This document shows positions 53,969-64,000 of a stretch of DNA of 64,000 nt, in pieces. This DNA is from Ectobius pallidus. Its lineage: Eukaryota; Arthropoda; Insecta; Blattodea; Ectobiidae. Below the pieces are notes generated by a model, which saw nothing but the letters and a program-made list of their open reading frames with translations, did not search any database and was not told the origin of the DNA. The stretch lies in NCBI GenBank assembly GCA_964059195.1, contig CAXKWD010000006.1, forward strand, positions 178,372,825 to 178,436,824, read 5' to 3'. Position 1 is the stretch's first letter, and the number at the start of each line of letters is the position of its first letter. The translations under genes and the position numbers were made by a program.

Positions 53969-55236
53969 GGGTGATTCTTCAAATACTGGAAAATTTGTGT
54001 TCCGGAGTGATATTTCCCTTCAAATTCAACTTTAAAACAAAAATTAAAATAAAAGTTTGTTTCTACTACTTCCATACTACAACTATCACTTTGAAATGTC
54101 ACTAACTTTAAATTCTGATATTCCAAAATCAAATTTAATTCAATGAAATGTCATCCACATGCCCTGTCCCATACCCCGGTTTTGTATATTCTAATGCATT
54201 TTTCCACAAAACAAAATGTTATTTCCTTTTCAACTTTTTTCCTGCCAATGAGTATGAATGAGTGAAGAATATTAACCCCTAAAAAATAAAATGAAATAAA
54301 ATTGTCACCCCACCTAATGAACATAAAGAATGTCCCAAGGGTTTCTGGTCATCCACATGGCTGAAAAGAATGGAATTTTTTCTGCAGAAATGAGAAATTT
54401 GTATAACTGGCAACAGTGTTAGAAAGCCAACAGAGCAGCTTGTGGTTGAATTGTAAGGTTGAATTTTGCTTGCTTACAAACAGTTTGGGATTAACAAAGG
54501 ACTTTGTATCATTTTCAAGGAAAGCGTTTTTATTCCCCGTCATTAACATGACTTCTAGAAAGTATACAGAAAGTGAATATTAATTAATTTTGATTATGCA
54601 CTATGATAAACCTTCCAATTCAAAGTACCTGACTGAAGTTTAGCCTACAGAGGTTTAGAAATGGCTTGCTGAGACCACTTAAACTCCTTTTTTGTCATCC
54701 ACATGCCTGATTTTTGTGTCATCCACATGTCTCATGAAGGGGTATGTGGATGACTCTCAAGTCATGTAGATGATAAATGTAGGGTACTATTGTGTCTGAG
54801 GTGTCTGTGACCTGTACTTAAAATCTTAAAACTGATTAAGTGAATTTCTGCTTGATTCCCCCCCCCCCCCAAAACCATAAAAACGCAGTCTAGTTAAAAT
54901 TACATTAATTCCGGAGTATGCACACAAATTTGCAAATTTGGTGCAAAATCAACTGAAGCACACTGAGAAAAATATGAAACCACATAAAGAAAAGCATATT
55001 GTTGCCAAAGTTAGTCATTAGTGTGGCCTTCTGCCACCCACATATACACGGATGTCATTCACATGGCTTTAAAAAAATTAAAATAAATAAAAATATAAAC
55101 ATTTAAGCTCTGCTGGTGTCTTATTATAATTAAGTAACCCCTGAAGTATTTTAGAATTTTTTTTTAGATTTTAAAAACAAAGTAAAAAATTTGGATTTTA
55201 CACACTCCAAATTTTCCCGTATTTGAAGAATCACCC
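53969..55236. mobile_element. DNA transposon with iterated GTCATCCACATG motif
   Basis: Inverted ends GGGTGATTCTTCAAATAC, flanked by ATAA on both sides (53965-53968 and 55237-55240). 1,268 bp, no clear transposase. The 12-mer GTCATCCACATG occurs at 54150, 54349, 54694 and 54718, with an inverted near-copy at about 54744 and a variant at 55053. Confidence 0.75.
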
Positions 55237-55730
55237 ATAAATAAGTTAGCATACGAGGAAATTTAATATGAAAGTGCGTGAAAACAGATGGATCTGCAGA
55301 TGTAACATTTGGAATATTTAAGAAAACCTTTCTTAACATATCTTAGCTTTGGAAAAATGTGCACAACTGTACTTTTATTACGGGCTATGCTAAGGGAAAA
55401 CAAATATTTATCAATTTTTCCTAAAGAGAGAATGAAATAGGCCCACCGATATTAAGTTGTGTTATATACCCTCTTCATTATGTAAGTAGGCTTAAAAATA
55501 TTTTCTCTGTTTTAAATGTAGGCCTATGATATGGTGTCTGCAGCACATGTTGTGACTTGCCGTAGGGCTCTCCTATGTCTGTATTTCTTCATATTAAGAT
55601 GCTAACACACTAGAGTACACTTGTCTGAAACCTCTTGGCATTAAAAGCCGCTGTAAGCAAAACAGATAGACAGGATGTAGGTAGTGACAATATGGGGAGT
55701 CTGCTGGGGTATTTTTTTCTTATAGTTAGG

Positions 55731-55732
<2 letters not shown>

Positions 55733-55770
<38 letters not shown>
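55733..55770. repeat. (TTA)n microsatellite
   Basis: About 12-13 TTA triplets. The interval 55240-56940 otherwise shows nothing recognisable apart from a second TTA tract at 56552-56578. Confidence 0.9.
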
Positions 55771-56552
55771 GTTTGTTGCATTTTGCATTTTACTTAATTT
55801 TGCATTTTCTAGCATTTACACATCCATGCATTTAGTATAAATCTTTTTGTTAACATTTACACATTGCCAAACAGTATTCAGTTGCGTCTTTGTTCTTTGT
55901 ATCGGTAAGTTACTCAGACGTCTAATATCTCTCATAAGTAAACTGATCATTCAAAATGTCTAAAGACACCTTGACTGTTATGATACGTCCATATGCATTG
56001 ACAACATGGTTGGCTTGGGATGGATGTAATTGAGAGATGCTGAGAAAGCGTTTATCTTTTCTTCAACTAAGAAAAATTTTGCAGGCCACCGTGATCTCCT
56101 GACTTAACTTCCCTGGATTCCTTTTTATATGGAATTGTTAAGGATTGTGTGTTTTGGAGTGGAGACTTTTGGAGGGCAAACGAGCAACCAAATCGAGTGT
56201 ACCTTTGTTATGAACACTTCTTCCCAACTTTCAATATACTGTTTGTTGGCCTCTGAGGTCATTGGATTTTTTAGGGCTATCTTAGACTTCGGAAGGTATG
56301 TGTGTATATTATCGTGATAGGTATTTCTGATTCTGGGACAAGCCGAAATCAGGTATTAATATGATAGGATTTACTCTGTATTATTAGGTTATGTGTACTG
56401 ATCACACATGTTTTCTTGCACTAAAGCACATGTAGGCAATAGCCAATCAGAGAACAGATAGCTTTCAACATCACGACCCGTACGGTTCCCTTGTTAATTC
56501 AAAAAGGCATGAGTCATTTCACTGGTTGACTTTTTAACTACACCGTATATTT

Positions 56553-56583
<31 letters not shown>

Positions 56584-56940
56584 ATAATTTCATAATTACA
56601 CAAATAATTCATAGACTGGTCCTGAACAGGAGTTGATAATAATCTGTGGCTCCTCAAAATGATATTTGACCTCATGGTAAACATATCCTATGAAAGCGTG
56701 TTATATTTTACAATATCATGAGAAAGTTGAGAGTAATGGCATCACTGAAGTGATAATGGTTATGATAATAACCAAACTCCTGTGTAAGATTGGAATTTCC
56801 TGCAGTGTAGAGAAAGTAACAGTGGGAGATAAAAATTATCTCAGCTGGTTTTATTCGTATTCTGTTTATTTTTAATAAAAACAAATTTAGTAGCATTTCC
56901 AGCCTACACAAATCACATATCAAGCTAGACTTGTAATAAC

Positions 56941-57690
56941 TAGACTTCGTACTTTTAGGTTGCTAAAAATGCTGTTAAAGGTACCTAAAATAGGCTCTAA
57001 AAATTGGAGAATAGATTCTAAAAATCATAAAATAGTCTCTTATAAAATCATTAAGTTGCCAATTTTCTGAAATAGCTCAATTGCAATGCAGAATATTATA
57101 TTTATTGAATTCACCATTAATCGATAATCTTGATGAAACACAGCTATAGGCCTATGGTACACAGAATTATGTAGACCTATTACTATGTGGCCTGTATTAC
57201 TACCATAACAGTGAAAACCTAATACCTGCGCCCAGAAGTTACGCACGCTAGCGTATTCAACCCCTTGTATCCCTCAGTGATTCAGAGAACTACATTTTTT
57301 TCTTTCTTTCTTTCTTTTCTGGATGTGGGAGTCGGGAGAAAAACACTACTTTTTCTTGGGAATTCCAAGGAATTTTTCTACTGAAGACGAAACATTCCTT
57401 ACTATTTAACCACGTCACAAATGTGTCATTGACTGCACATTCCGAGCTGAAAATTTAGTACAAACTGAAAATAAATGCTAGAATTTATAACAAAAAATAA
57501 CTTATTTTGAACTTTAGAGGAAAAACAAGCAAAAAAGGCAATATTAGGCTCTAACATAAAAATAGGCTGTTTTAGGTCCTATAAAAATATAAGTTTTAGG
57601 CATATCACTTATGAAACATGCATATACAAGTTTTCGTCCATATATCACTTAAGGATTAAAATAGGTTTTTTACCTAAAATCTGAAGTCTA
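56941..57690. mobile_element. hAT-like MITE, 8-bp TSD GTAATAAC
   Basis: 750 bp, ends TAGACTTC...GAAGTCTA, perfect GTAATAAC at 56933-56940 and 57691-57698. Many cctaaaa/ttttagg motifs near both ends. Confidence 0.9.
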
Positions 57691-57896
57691 GTAATAACCC
57701 GTAACATGTCGCAGTTAAGACTGGTAATCGGGAGTTTGCTCTATTTTGTTCTGAATGCAACAACACAACTCCAACATGCAAAAGTACATTAATCCCCTAC
57801 TTAAAGAAAACATGTGTGGTTACATTCTATGTTAGTTGTACAATATTGGTTGTTGATATAAATGTTCTAGTTCAATCTGTTTGCTGTGTGTTCTAG

Positions 57897-58089
57897 CCAA
57901 TCCACTCCTATCCAGACCAATCCCACTGGAACCTGGATATTCCTACAGGTATGACCTCAACATGTTGAATTGGGTCTAGCATGCACACTGTTTTAAGTAT
58001 TTGCTCTCTGTTTTTCTCTTCACAGTGTATTTAAATCTGAGCGACACCAGAACTCGATGGACGTGCAACACAAAACCCACAGGATTGTC
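57897..58089 (+). other. Two candidate exons (57897-57948 and 58026-58089)
   Basis: ttctag|CCAATCCACT...CCTACAG|gtatga and ttcacag|TGTATTTAAA...GTCCG|gttagt have splice-like borders 77 bp apart. They join in phase in two ways: ...IPT + VYLNLSDTRTRW, ending at a TAG just after the second border; or NPLLSRPIPLEPGYSY + SVFKSERHQNSMDVQHKTHR. The second is also in phase with the cryptic guanylate kinase donor near 47651. No family recognised. Confidence 0.25.
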
Positions 58090-58256
58090 CGGTTAGTTCC
58101 TTTCTCTCTTATTCTTATAATAACTCGAGCCCGGACAAATAGCATTTTACAGTGCGTTTCTCGTACAAGTTGGCCAATCATTGCATCATGGTGGCCAACA
58201 GCTCCAACTCCCAAGCGATCGGGTGAAATATCTATGCAAGTAAAGCCACGATGGGT

Positions 58257-58718
58257 GTAATGATTCAGGTTCTTACAGTTATAGTTGAAATTACAATGAA
58301 AATAACCACGTACCTCATCACAAGAGATGTTGGAAATGTCCTCCTCTTGCATACGCACAACACTGGCACCTTTTTAGGAAATTTTCTTTCACGCACATAA
58401 GTTCAGCTTCCGATATAAAATTAATTTCTCTTGTGTGATACTATCTTTAAGTTTTTCTAATGTGTGGGGAATTGAGCTATACACTTTATTTTTCAAGTTC
58501 CTCCATAAATAATAGTCACATAGGCTACTGTTAGAAGAACTTAAAGACAGTAAACTCTATCTCGGAAGTTGAACTTATGCGTGTGAAAGAAAATTTCCTT
58601 AAAAGGTGCCAGTGTTGTGTGGATGCAAGAGGAGAACATTTCCAACATCTCTTGTGATGAGGTATGTGGTTATTTTCATTGCAATTTTAACGGTAATAGT
58701 GAGAACCTGAATCATTAC
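58257..58718. repeat. Inverted repeat pair, ~160-bp arms
   Basis: 58257-58417 and about 58556-58718 are inverted copies of a sequence containing caagaggaggacatttcc and ctcttgtgatgaggta, with roughly 90% identity. The right copy continues at 59318 beyond a hAT MITE. Confidence 0.82.
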
Positions 58719-59317
58719 TAGTGCCTGGATTTCATGACCCAAAATTGTTTGAAAAATTACCTATAAAATGACCCTAAATTTTAAAGAAAACGATGTAATA
58801 ATAAAAAGAATGACCTAAAAACTGATATTTTATTTACAACGAATTATTATTGCACACACAAGGTTACCGACTAATTTGTACATAATTGTAAAAACCGTAA
58901 ATGCAGAAAGGATGTTGTAGGTCTAAAAACTTTGTTCTTTGTTCTTGATTGGAGCATTTGAGAAGAAAAGTAAGAAAATTGTTTTTAAAGTAGATCCTAC
59001 AAAAATGTTGCTTTACACTAACCTAGTAATTTATTTAAATATTACCCATATGGAATAAAAGACAAAAATGTTAACATACTCAATGTATGTGCATGAAAAT
59101 GACTAAATAAGGAAGCAAATGACACGAAAATGACAAAATGATGACTTAAAATTGAAATAAATGCCCTAAAAATATAAAATTGCATAAAATGACAAAAAAT
59201 TACCTAATAAAAATGCATTTCTATAATCTAGAGGCCATGAATATGATTTATCTACAAGTTGGCAATGTCTACGCAGCATCAATAAAAAGATGACATGTCA
59301 TGAGAATCCAGGCCCTG
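58719..59317. mobile_element. hAT-like MITE, 8-bp TSD (A/G)TCATTAC
   Basis: 599 bp, left end TAGTGCCTGGATT, inverted right end CAGGGCCTGGATT; ATCATTAC at 58711-58718 and GTCATTAC at 59318-59325. AT-rich, with repeated cctaaaa and atgac motifs. The inverted arm at 58257 gives an empty-site sequence. Confidence 0.85.
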
Positions 59318-60083
59318 GTCATTACACTGTTAGCAGTTTTATTTGTGTAGATATTTCTCCCGATCTCTCAGCCTCGATGTAGAAACCACCATGATTGGTC
59401 AACTCTTACGTGAAACACACTGTAGTTTAAAGCAGTGTTGTTTCCGAGAGGGAAACATGTATTCAAGCACTGACCAATTCCAGTTAAATTAAAAAGAAAA
59501 ATGGAATATTTAGTAATTGCGTTTGCTGAAATGAGACAGGTTTGCTATTCCCACAGATTATAAACGTGAAATGTGCTTTAGAAGATTTTGTTTAAAATGT
59601 GCAGTAAAATTCGTAACCCTGCTAACGTGATGAAAATGCTGCTGCCCGCGTATTGGTAGCAGAATGCAGGTACAATGTGTATAAGAACTTGCGCTGATGA
59701 AATCGCAGTTTACAAACCAAGTGTTCTCTCCACAAGTGTAAATTCAGTCTTGCTACAGATTCTTCAATTTGACTAGGATAGGAAATTAGTCCAATAAAAC
59801 AATGTTAAATGTTCATAGCCTGATTAATTAATAATTATTGGATAATTCATAAAATCTTAACATGTTGTGGGAATGGTATTGTGACAAGGCCCTAGACTAC
59901 TGCTATTTTTATGTTGAAATAAATTAATTGCCGTGAATCCATGTAGGGTCTATGCCGCATGAACATACAACATACTATAGAACCCCAATTCAACATCAAA
60001 TTTTGAAAACCCCCAAAACACATAATTGATGTGTTCATATTTTTATTTAACGTTATTCTTGATACGTACCTCAGTATAGTATA

Positions 60084-60889
60084 CAGGGTGTCCGGGAAAG
60101 ACCTGACGAAAAAGAAATAATTATATATCTGAAACTATTGAATTTATTGACGGGATGTTTTCACGGTTAAAAAGAGAAACACGATGAGTTTTAATAAGCC
60201 TCTATGTGAGCACCATTTGTGGCCCGCTACTCAATTTCGTGCCACACACGCGAAAGCATCTCCGGTGTGACTAGTGCTATTGCATCGTAGATTCGGCCAC
60301 AGGCGTGCAATACACTTTGTCTTTCACAAAACCCCAGAGAAGGAAATCCAGTGGGGTCATGTCAGGTGACCTTGGTGGCCATGGAGTAGGTCCTTCTCTC
60401 CCACTCTCCCATGGACTGTGGATTTTGGCATTTGCAGTTGTCTTGCCGCCTCACGAATGGATTTCCTCGGGCTTCTTACAAAAGCAGCCCGTACCCTTTC
60501 AATGTCATTGTCGTTTATGCGCGATTTCTTTGCCTTTCCCTGCTGTGACTCAACATTACCTATCTCCAGAAATTGCTTGTGCCAATGAAGGATGCTGTTT
60601 CGGGTGGGAGAATTTCGGCCTTTGTCTTTTTGAAAACGACGTTGTAGCCTACGCACAATTTGCATTCCCCGTTCTCAGAATAAGACTGACTACACACGCT
60701 GCGCAGAAAAAGCTTTTTCTCGTTTCTCCTCGTGCAACAACAATGTGCATGCTCATGCGCATTATGGGATGCTACAAAACAAAACTTTTTGAGTTTGTCT
60801 TTCTAACTGTGAAAATACTGAGGTAGTAACTGTAATAGTTTCTGACATATAATTATTTCTTTTTCGTCAGGTCTTTCCCAGACACGGTG
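60084..60889. mobile_element. Mariner-like element with DUF4817-type HTH remnant
   Basis: Inverted ends CAGGGTGTCCGGGAAAGACC / CACCGTGTCTGGGAAAGACC, with about 57-bp arms and TA flanks. 806 bp. The minus strand at 60665-60357 encodes NSILHWHKQFLEIGNV and AAFVRSPRKSIREAARQLQM, the N-terminal DUF4817/HTH of insect mariner-like transposases. The DDE domain is deleted. Confidence 0.88.
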
Positions 60890-61657
60890 TATTATAAACT
60901 GTAGTCAGATATTTAAAAAGTAATCTCTAGTTTGCATTTTATCTTATTTTAATGAACACAGTTTTAGCCTTTTTCAGTTTTTAATGTCTTATTTACCCAT
61001 TAGATTGGACTGTGAACGAAGTGGATAATTATGTTAGCTATCAAGGAAGAGAATAGTTTAAAACCTAAAATGCAGGCCCTAGTTATATCACTGACATTGC
61101 TACCAACTCTACATTTATTCGGTTTATGTTACTTGATAGGTTTAAAATCAAAATTATCTTAAATTTCCCTTGAAAAATAGAATTTTTTTCAAACAAAACA
61201 ACAATGAATGTGTGTATGTTTATTATACAAATCTACAAGAGGGGGTATTTTTCAAAATGTACAGAAATCAACCTAGTCCTGCAGGCGCATTAAATCATAT
61301 TTATTTCGCTTCTATGTTGGTACTTATTAATTTTGTAAAGAAATATGCATCACAAAAATGTTGAATTTATTTTTCTCTACGATTTGACTGTCCTAAGTTT
61401 GCATGGAGATAGCATAGGAAATTTTTTTTAAAATGTGATTTCTACAGAAAAATGGATATAGCCATTTTATTACTCCCCATAATATTTCAGTTATGTAGCA
61501 GAATTCTGTTGGTGCCGATAAAGTCCGTAGTTCATGAAACAGAAAGCTAGAAACATCGTGTGAAACGGAAATTCCCTAATTCTGCATTTGAACTGAGCGC
61601 CATTCAGAAGGAAGTCACACTATCCGCTGAGCTTTAGAAGCCGGACAACAAACAAAG

Positions 61658-62287
61658 ATGGCGGTGCGAAAGTCAAGTAGTATCCCGCTAGATGGCAGGG
61701 TATGCTGTTTTAAGAGAGAACTTTGTTTTACCAGTTTTTCATTAAATCATGAATAAGTGTCACGCACACAACAGTTTTAAAAATTCTACTACACTATTAA
61801 GTCAGCAGATGCGGAATATTTTCAATTAAACAATGGTTTGCTGGTTTAAGTGAGTTACTTCTATTGAACGCGTTAGAGTGTTGTACCATTTTTTCAGGTG
61901 GGCCTGCAATCACGTAACATGTCTGTACACGAATGTGTATTTAACCATTTTTCTGGAGTTGATCCGCTGTTGTTATCCATAGATCACATCAAATTTCAAT
62001 TAGTATTTAATAAAGATGTCCACTCATTCAGATGGAAGTCAGACCTAGTTTGCTCTTCCAAGATAATTTCACAAGAAACTCGCGAGTTGCTGTCATGGCA
62101 ACCAAATCCAAAGCCCCCTTTGCATATAAATCGAAAAGAAACAGATGCACCTACATTAAGAACTATTTATGCCCGGTTTCTACAAACTTGTGAATTACCT
62201 ATGGGTAAATTACCCATGGACAAATTAGGTCCATTTAACCTACAATGGTATAATGAGCAAGGCCTTGGAGTTGTACAGTTAATTTAA
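61658..62287 (+). CDS. Two-exon gene for an unrecognised protein
   Basis: Exon 1, 61658-61699 (agATGGCGGTGCGA..., MAVRKSSSIPLDGR), ends at AGG|GTATGC; exon 2 starts at 61898 after a T-rich tract and CAG, in phase 0 (VGLQSRNMSVHECVFNHFSG). The protein continues through DPLLLSIDHIKFQLVFNKD and SWQPNPKPPLHINRKETDAP. From 62170 the reading frame lies in a Harbinger-like MITE and ends at TAA 62285-62287; without the MITE the frame would stop at once after TLRTI. No signal peptide, membrane segment or known domain was seen. Amino-acid composition looks protein-like and the splice phases agree, but no family is recognised and it may be a 3'-truncated or single-lineage gene. Confidence 0.5.
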
Positions 62288-62597
62288 TTCAGAAGGCTTT
62301 GATTCTCATTGTTATTGATCCTATGAAAGGTTAAATTTTATCCAGCCATCCATGAAAGGACAAATTAACCCAAAGATTTACCCTTGGGCAGATCTAGCCC
62401 GAGTTTGTAGGAACATTTTTTCTGTCATTTTCATATTTACCTAGAGGACATTTATCTAGAAACTCGCCACAAGTGTAAGTGATTGCTATCTTTAAATTAT
62501 TTGTGTTTGTGTGGTGTTATTCTTGTGTAAATTGTGTAAATTCTGTGCATTAGATAATTTACCCATAGGTAATTCGCGAGTTTATAGAAACCGGCCA
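62170..62597. mobile_element. PIF/Harbinger-like MITE, TTA target duplication
   Basis: Inverted ends TGCCCGGTTTCTACAAACT / TGGCCGGTTTCTATAAACT, TTA at 62167-62169 and 62598-62600, 428 bp. Subterminal gaattacctatgggtaaatt is inverted at the other end. Confidence 0.85.
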
Positions 62598-62600
62598 TTA

Positions 62601-63420
62601 ATTAATTTCTACCTCCCCTACTGTGCCTTAGGTAGGCCTATTAGAGGAAGTTTTATGTTCTACCCCGAAATTCCATGTTAAGCTTTTAACATAAATATAC
62701 GCGTTTTGAAAATACTATTTTCGGAAACGTGTGGTTATGTGAAGAGCCTAGCTCCAGAACGAAAAATCTTATGAAATATATTGAAATTTGGAGGGTTGTG
62801 ACATGAAGATTGTCGCCCTTTTAATACCATTTTGCGTGAAGAAAATTTCGTTTTCCGCGATTTTCTCCAAAAGGGTGTAGCTATTTTTATTTAAATTTTG
62901 TACATGAGGTGCTTATATTAAGAGCTAAAAAGTTATTAGAATCATTTTTTCGCAAAATTCTCTCAAGTGTAGTTATAAGCCACCCACTGTTTGTAGAAAC
63001 TCAGTCTTGCCTGGTGAACAATAGCCTAAAGCTTTGCATGAGGTTGAAACAAATGAATACGCATTCTTTGCAATACGGCCTCTTATTCTATATCAGAATG
63101 TGAAATGAGAAAGATGTAGCCTATTGTCCATGCTTGGCGTAAAGAAAGTTACAAGCGTGCATTAATGAGATTTTATTTGGGTTGTGTATCCTTCAGCGAT
63201 GCGATGTAGTAACTAGTAACTACATTCTCTTCATTAACGAAACCGATTTACATGAAGAGAATCCCATACATAGTAGTTATACAAAGAGGATAATTTTATT
63301 TGGGGAGAGGAAGTTATGTGAGTTTCACGTAAGATTTTTTATTCTAAAGCGAAGAGTTTTGTGTCAGATCCTTGAACATTACGTTTGCTTTTTTGCATGT
63401 CTTTCATCTTTAAGTCCCAA
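62601..63420. other. Nothing recognised
   Basis: No supported gene. gagaggaagttatgtgagttt at about 63304-63324 is also present at 5205-5224, so a short dispersed repeat lies here. Confidence 0.4.
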
Positions 63421-63424
63421 ATAG

Positions 63425-63645
63425 TCGACCTGGGTGGCACAGTTAGTATCGCGCTGGCTTTCTGGGCTCGAGGTTGCGGGTTTGATCCTGGCGCAGGTCA
63501 ATGGCATTTATGTGTGCATAAATGTGACAGGTCCATGTCACTAGATTTACTGGCATGTAAAAGAACTCCTGCGGGACAAAATTCCGGCACACTGGTGGCG
63601 GTCACAGGCCTAACTTGCAGTAACCATATACAATACCAAGTCCCA
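63425..63645 (+). mobile_element. tRNA-derived SINE
   Basis: Head cctgggtggcacagttagta (A box) and gcgggtttgatcctgg (B box), then the body atggcattta...gtgtgcataaat...ctggcatgtaaaagaactcc and ttccggcacactggtggcg. This is a familiar insect SINE layout. The body is well preserved. Confidence 0.8.
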
Positions 63646-64000
63646 AATAAGTTATTTTTGTTATAAATGATACAATTAATTTTCAGTTCAAACTAAACTT
63701 GCAGCTTAGACTGTACTGAACGTGCCTTAGTTAATGGTATGTTTTGTCTTCATGAAAATAATTCCTCGGACTTTCCGGGTTATTAATTATTTTGATTCAA
63801 ACTCTGTTATTCGGTAACAAAAGAAAGTGCAGTTCTTTGAAGGACCACTAAAGGGCCATTAATGTGAAATGACGAAATAAATGGTAATTAGTCAATTGGA
63901 GGAAATTAATTTATGTTTATAGCCTCTTCTGAGTTGTATAGTAATATTTCCGTGTTGTTTGAGCTGCCATATTAAAAATGTAATTCTGTAACTTGGCAAC

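Noticed and set aside
58020..58358. 112-codon minus-strand ORF
   Set aside because: Runs through an inverted-repeat arm and overlaps a candidate exon on the other strand; no recognisable domain.
60305..60826. 173-codon plus-strand ORF
   Set aside because: Antisense to the mariner-like helix-turn-helix remnant and entirely inside its TIRs.
60940..61095. Another hAT end (aatgcaggccctag, inverted CAGGGCCTGCATT)
   Set aside because: Resembles the right end of 58719-59317, but I found no partner end or duplication.
63425..63500. Functional tRNA gene
   Set aside because: Head of a recognised SINE family with its body attached.

Overview
The window is eukaryotic, AT-rich nuclear DNA from an arthropod, almost certainly an insect and probably a hemimetabolous one with a large, repeat-inflated genome (cockroach, termite, orthopteroid or similar; inferred from the gene families, tRNA-derived SINEs and intron sizes, with no diagnostic marker). 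Genes are split into short exons by kilobase-scale introns filled with mobile elements.

Genes, all on the + strand. (1) 577-13290: the 3' part (about 410 codons in 10 exons) of a CYP4-family cytochrome P450 that most resembles the CYP4AA1 lineage; the N-terminal exons lie upstream of the window. (2) 22266-37594: a complete five-exon Vps25 (ESCRT-II subunit, 173 aa), every junction in phase. (3) 43612-47726: guanylate kinase in three coding exons, with an unusual hydrophobic C-terminal tail or an alternative final donor. (4) 61658-62287: a two-exon gene for a protein I do not recognise, whose 3' end has been changed by a MITE. Candidate isolated exons lie at 52337-52408, 57897-57948 and 58026-58089.

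Mobile-element layer. Non-LTR retrotransposon pieces occur throughout; the largest is a 781-codon intact reverse-transcriptase ORF in a P450 intron (6881-9558, minus). Two Penelope-like element structures (15566-17704 and 34245-34980) have inverted terminal arrangements, and three Penelope termini carry hammerhead-ribozyme-like cores. DNA transposons are mostly non-autonomous, and many can be bounded to the base by terminal inverted repeats and target-site duplications: six hAT-like (8 bp), seven Tc1/mariner/pogo-like (TA), two PIF/Harbinger-like (TAA or TTA) and one with a 9-bp duplication. tRNA-derived SINEs of several families are present. Nesting is deep: at 15.4-18.35 kb a SINE sits in a Penelope element which sits in a TA-flanked transposon.

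The most unusual stretch is 25.97-28.93 kb: a LINE 3' end split by a hAT MITE, followed by a TIR-bounded element holding a 94-bp minisatellite whose units alternate between two variants (188-bp higher-order period). The four genes have no evident functional link; the window is ordinary gene-poor chromatin in which element dynamics are the main story.
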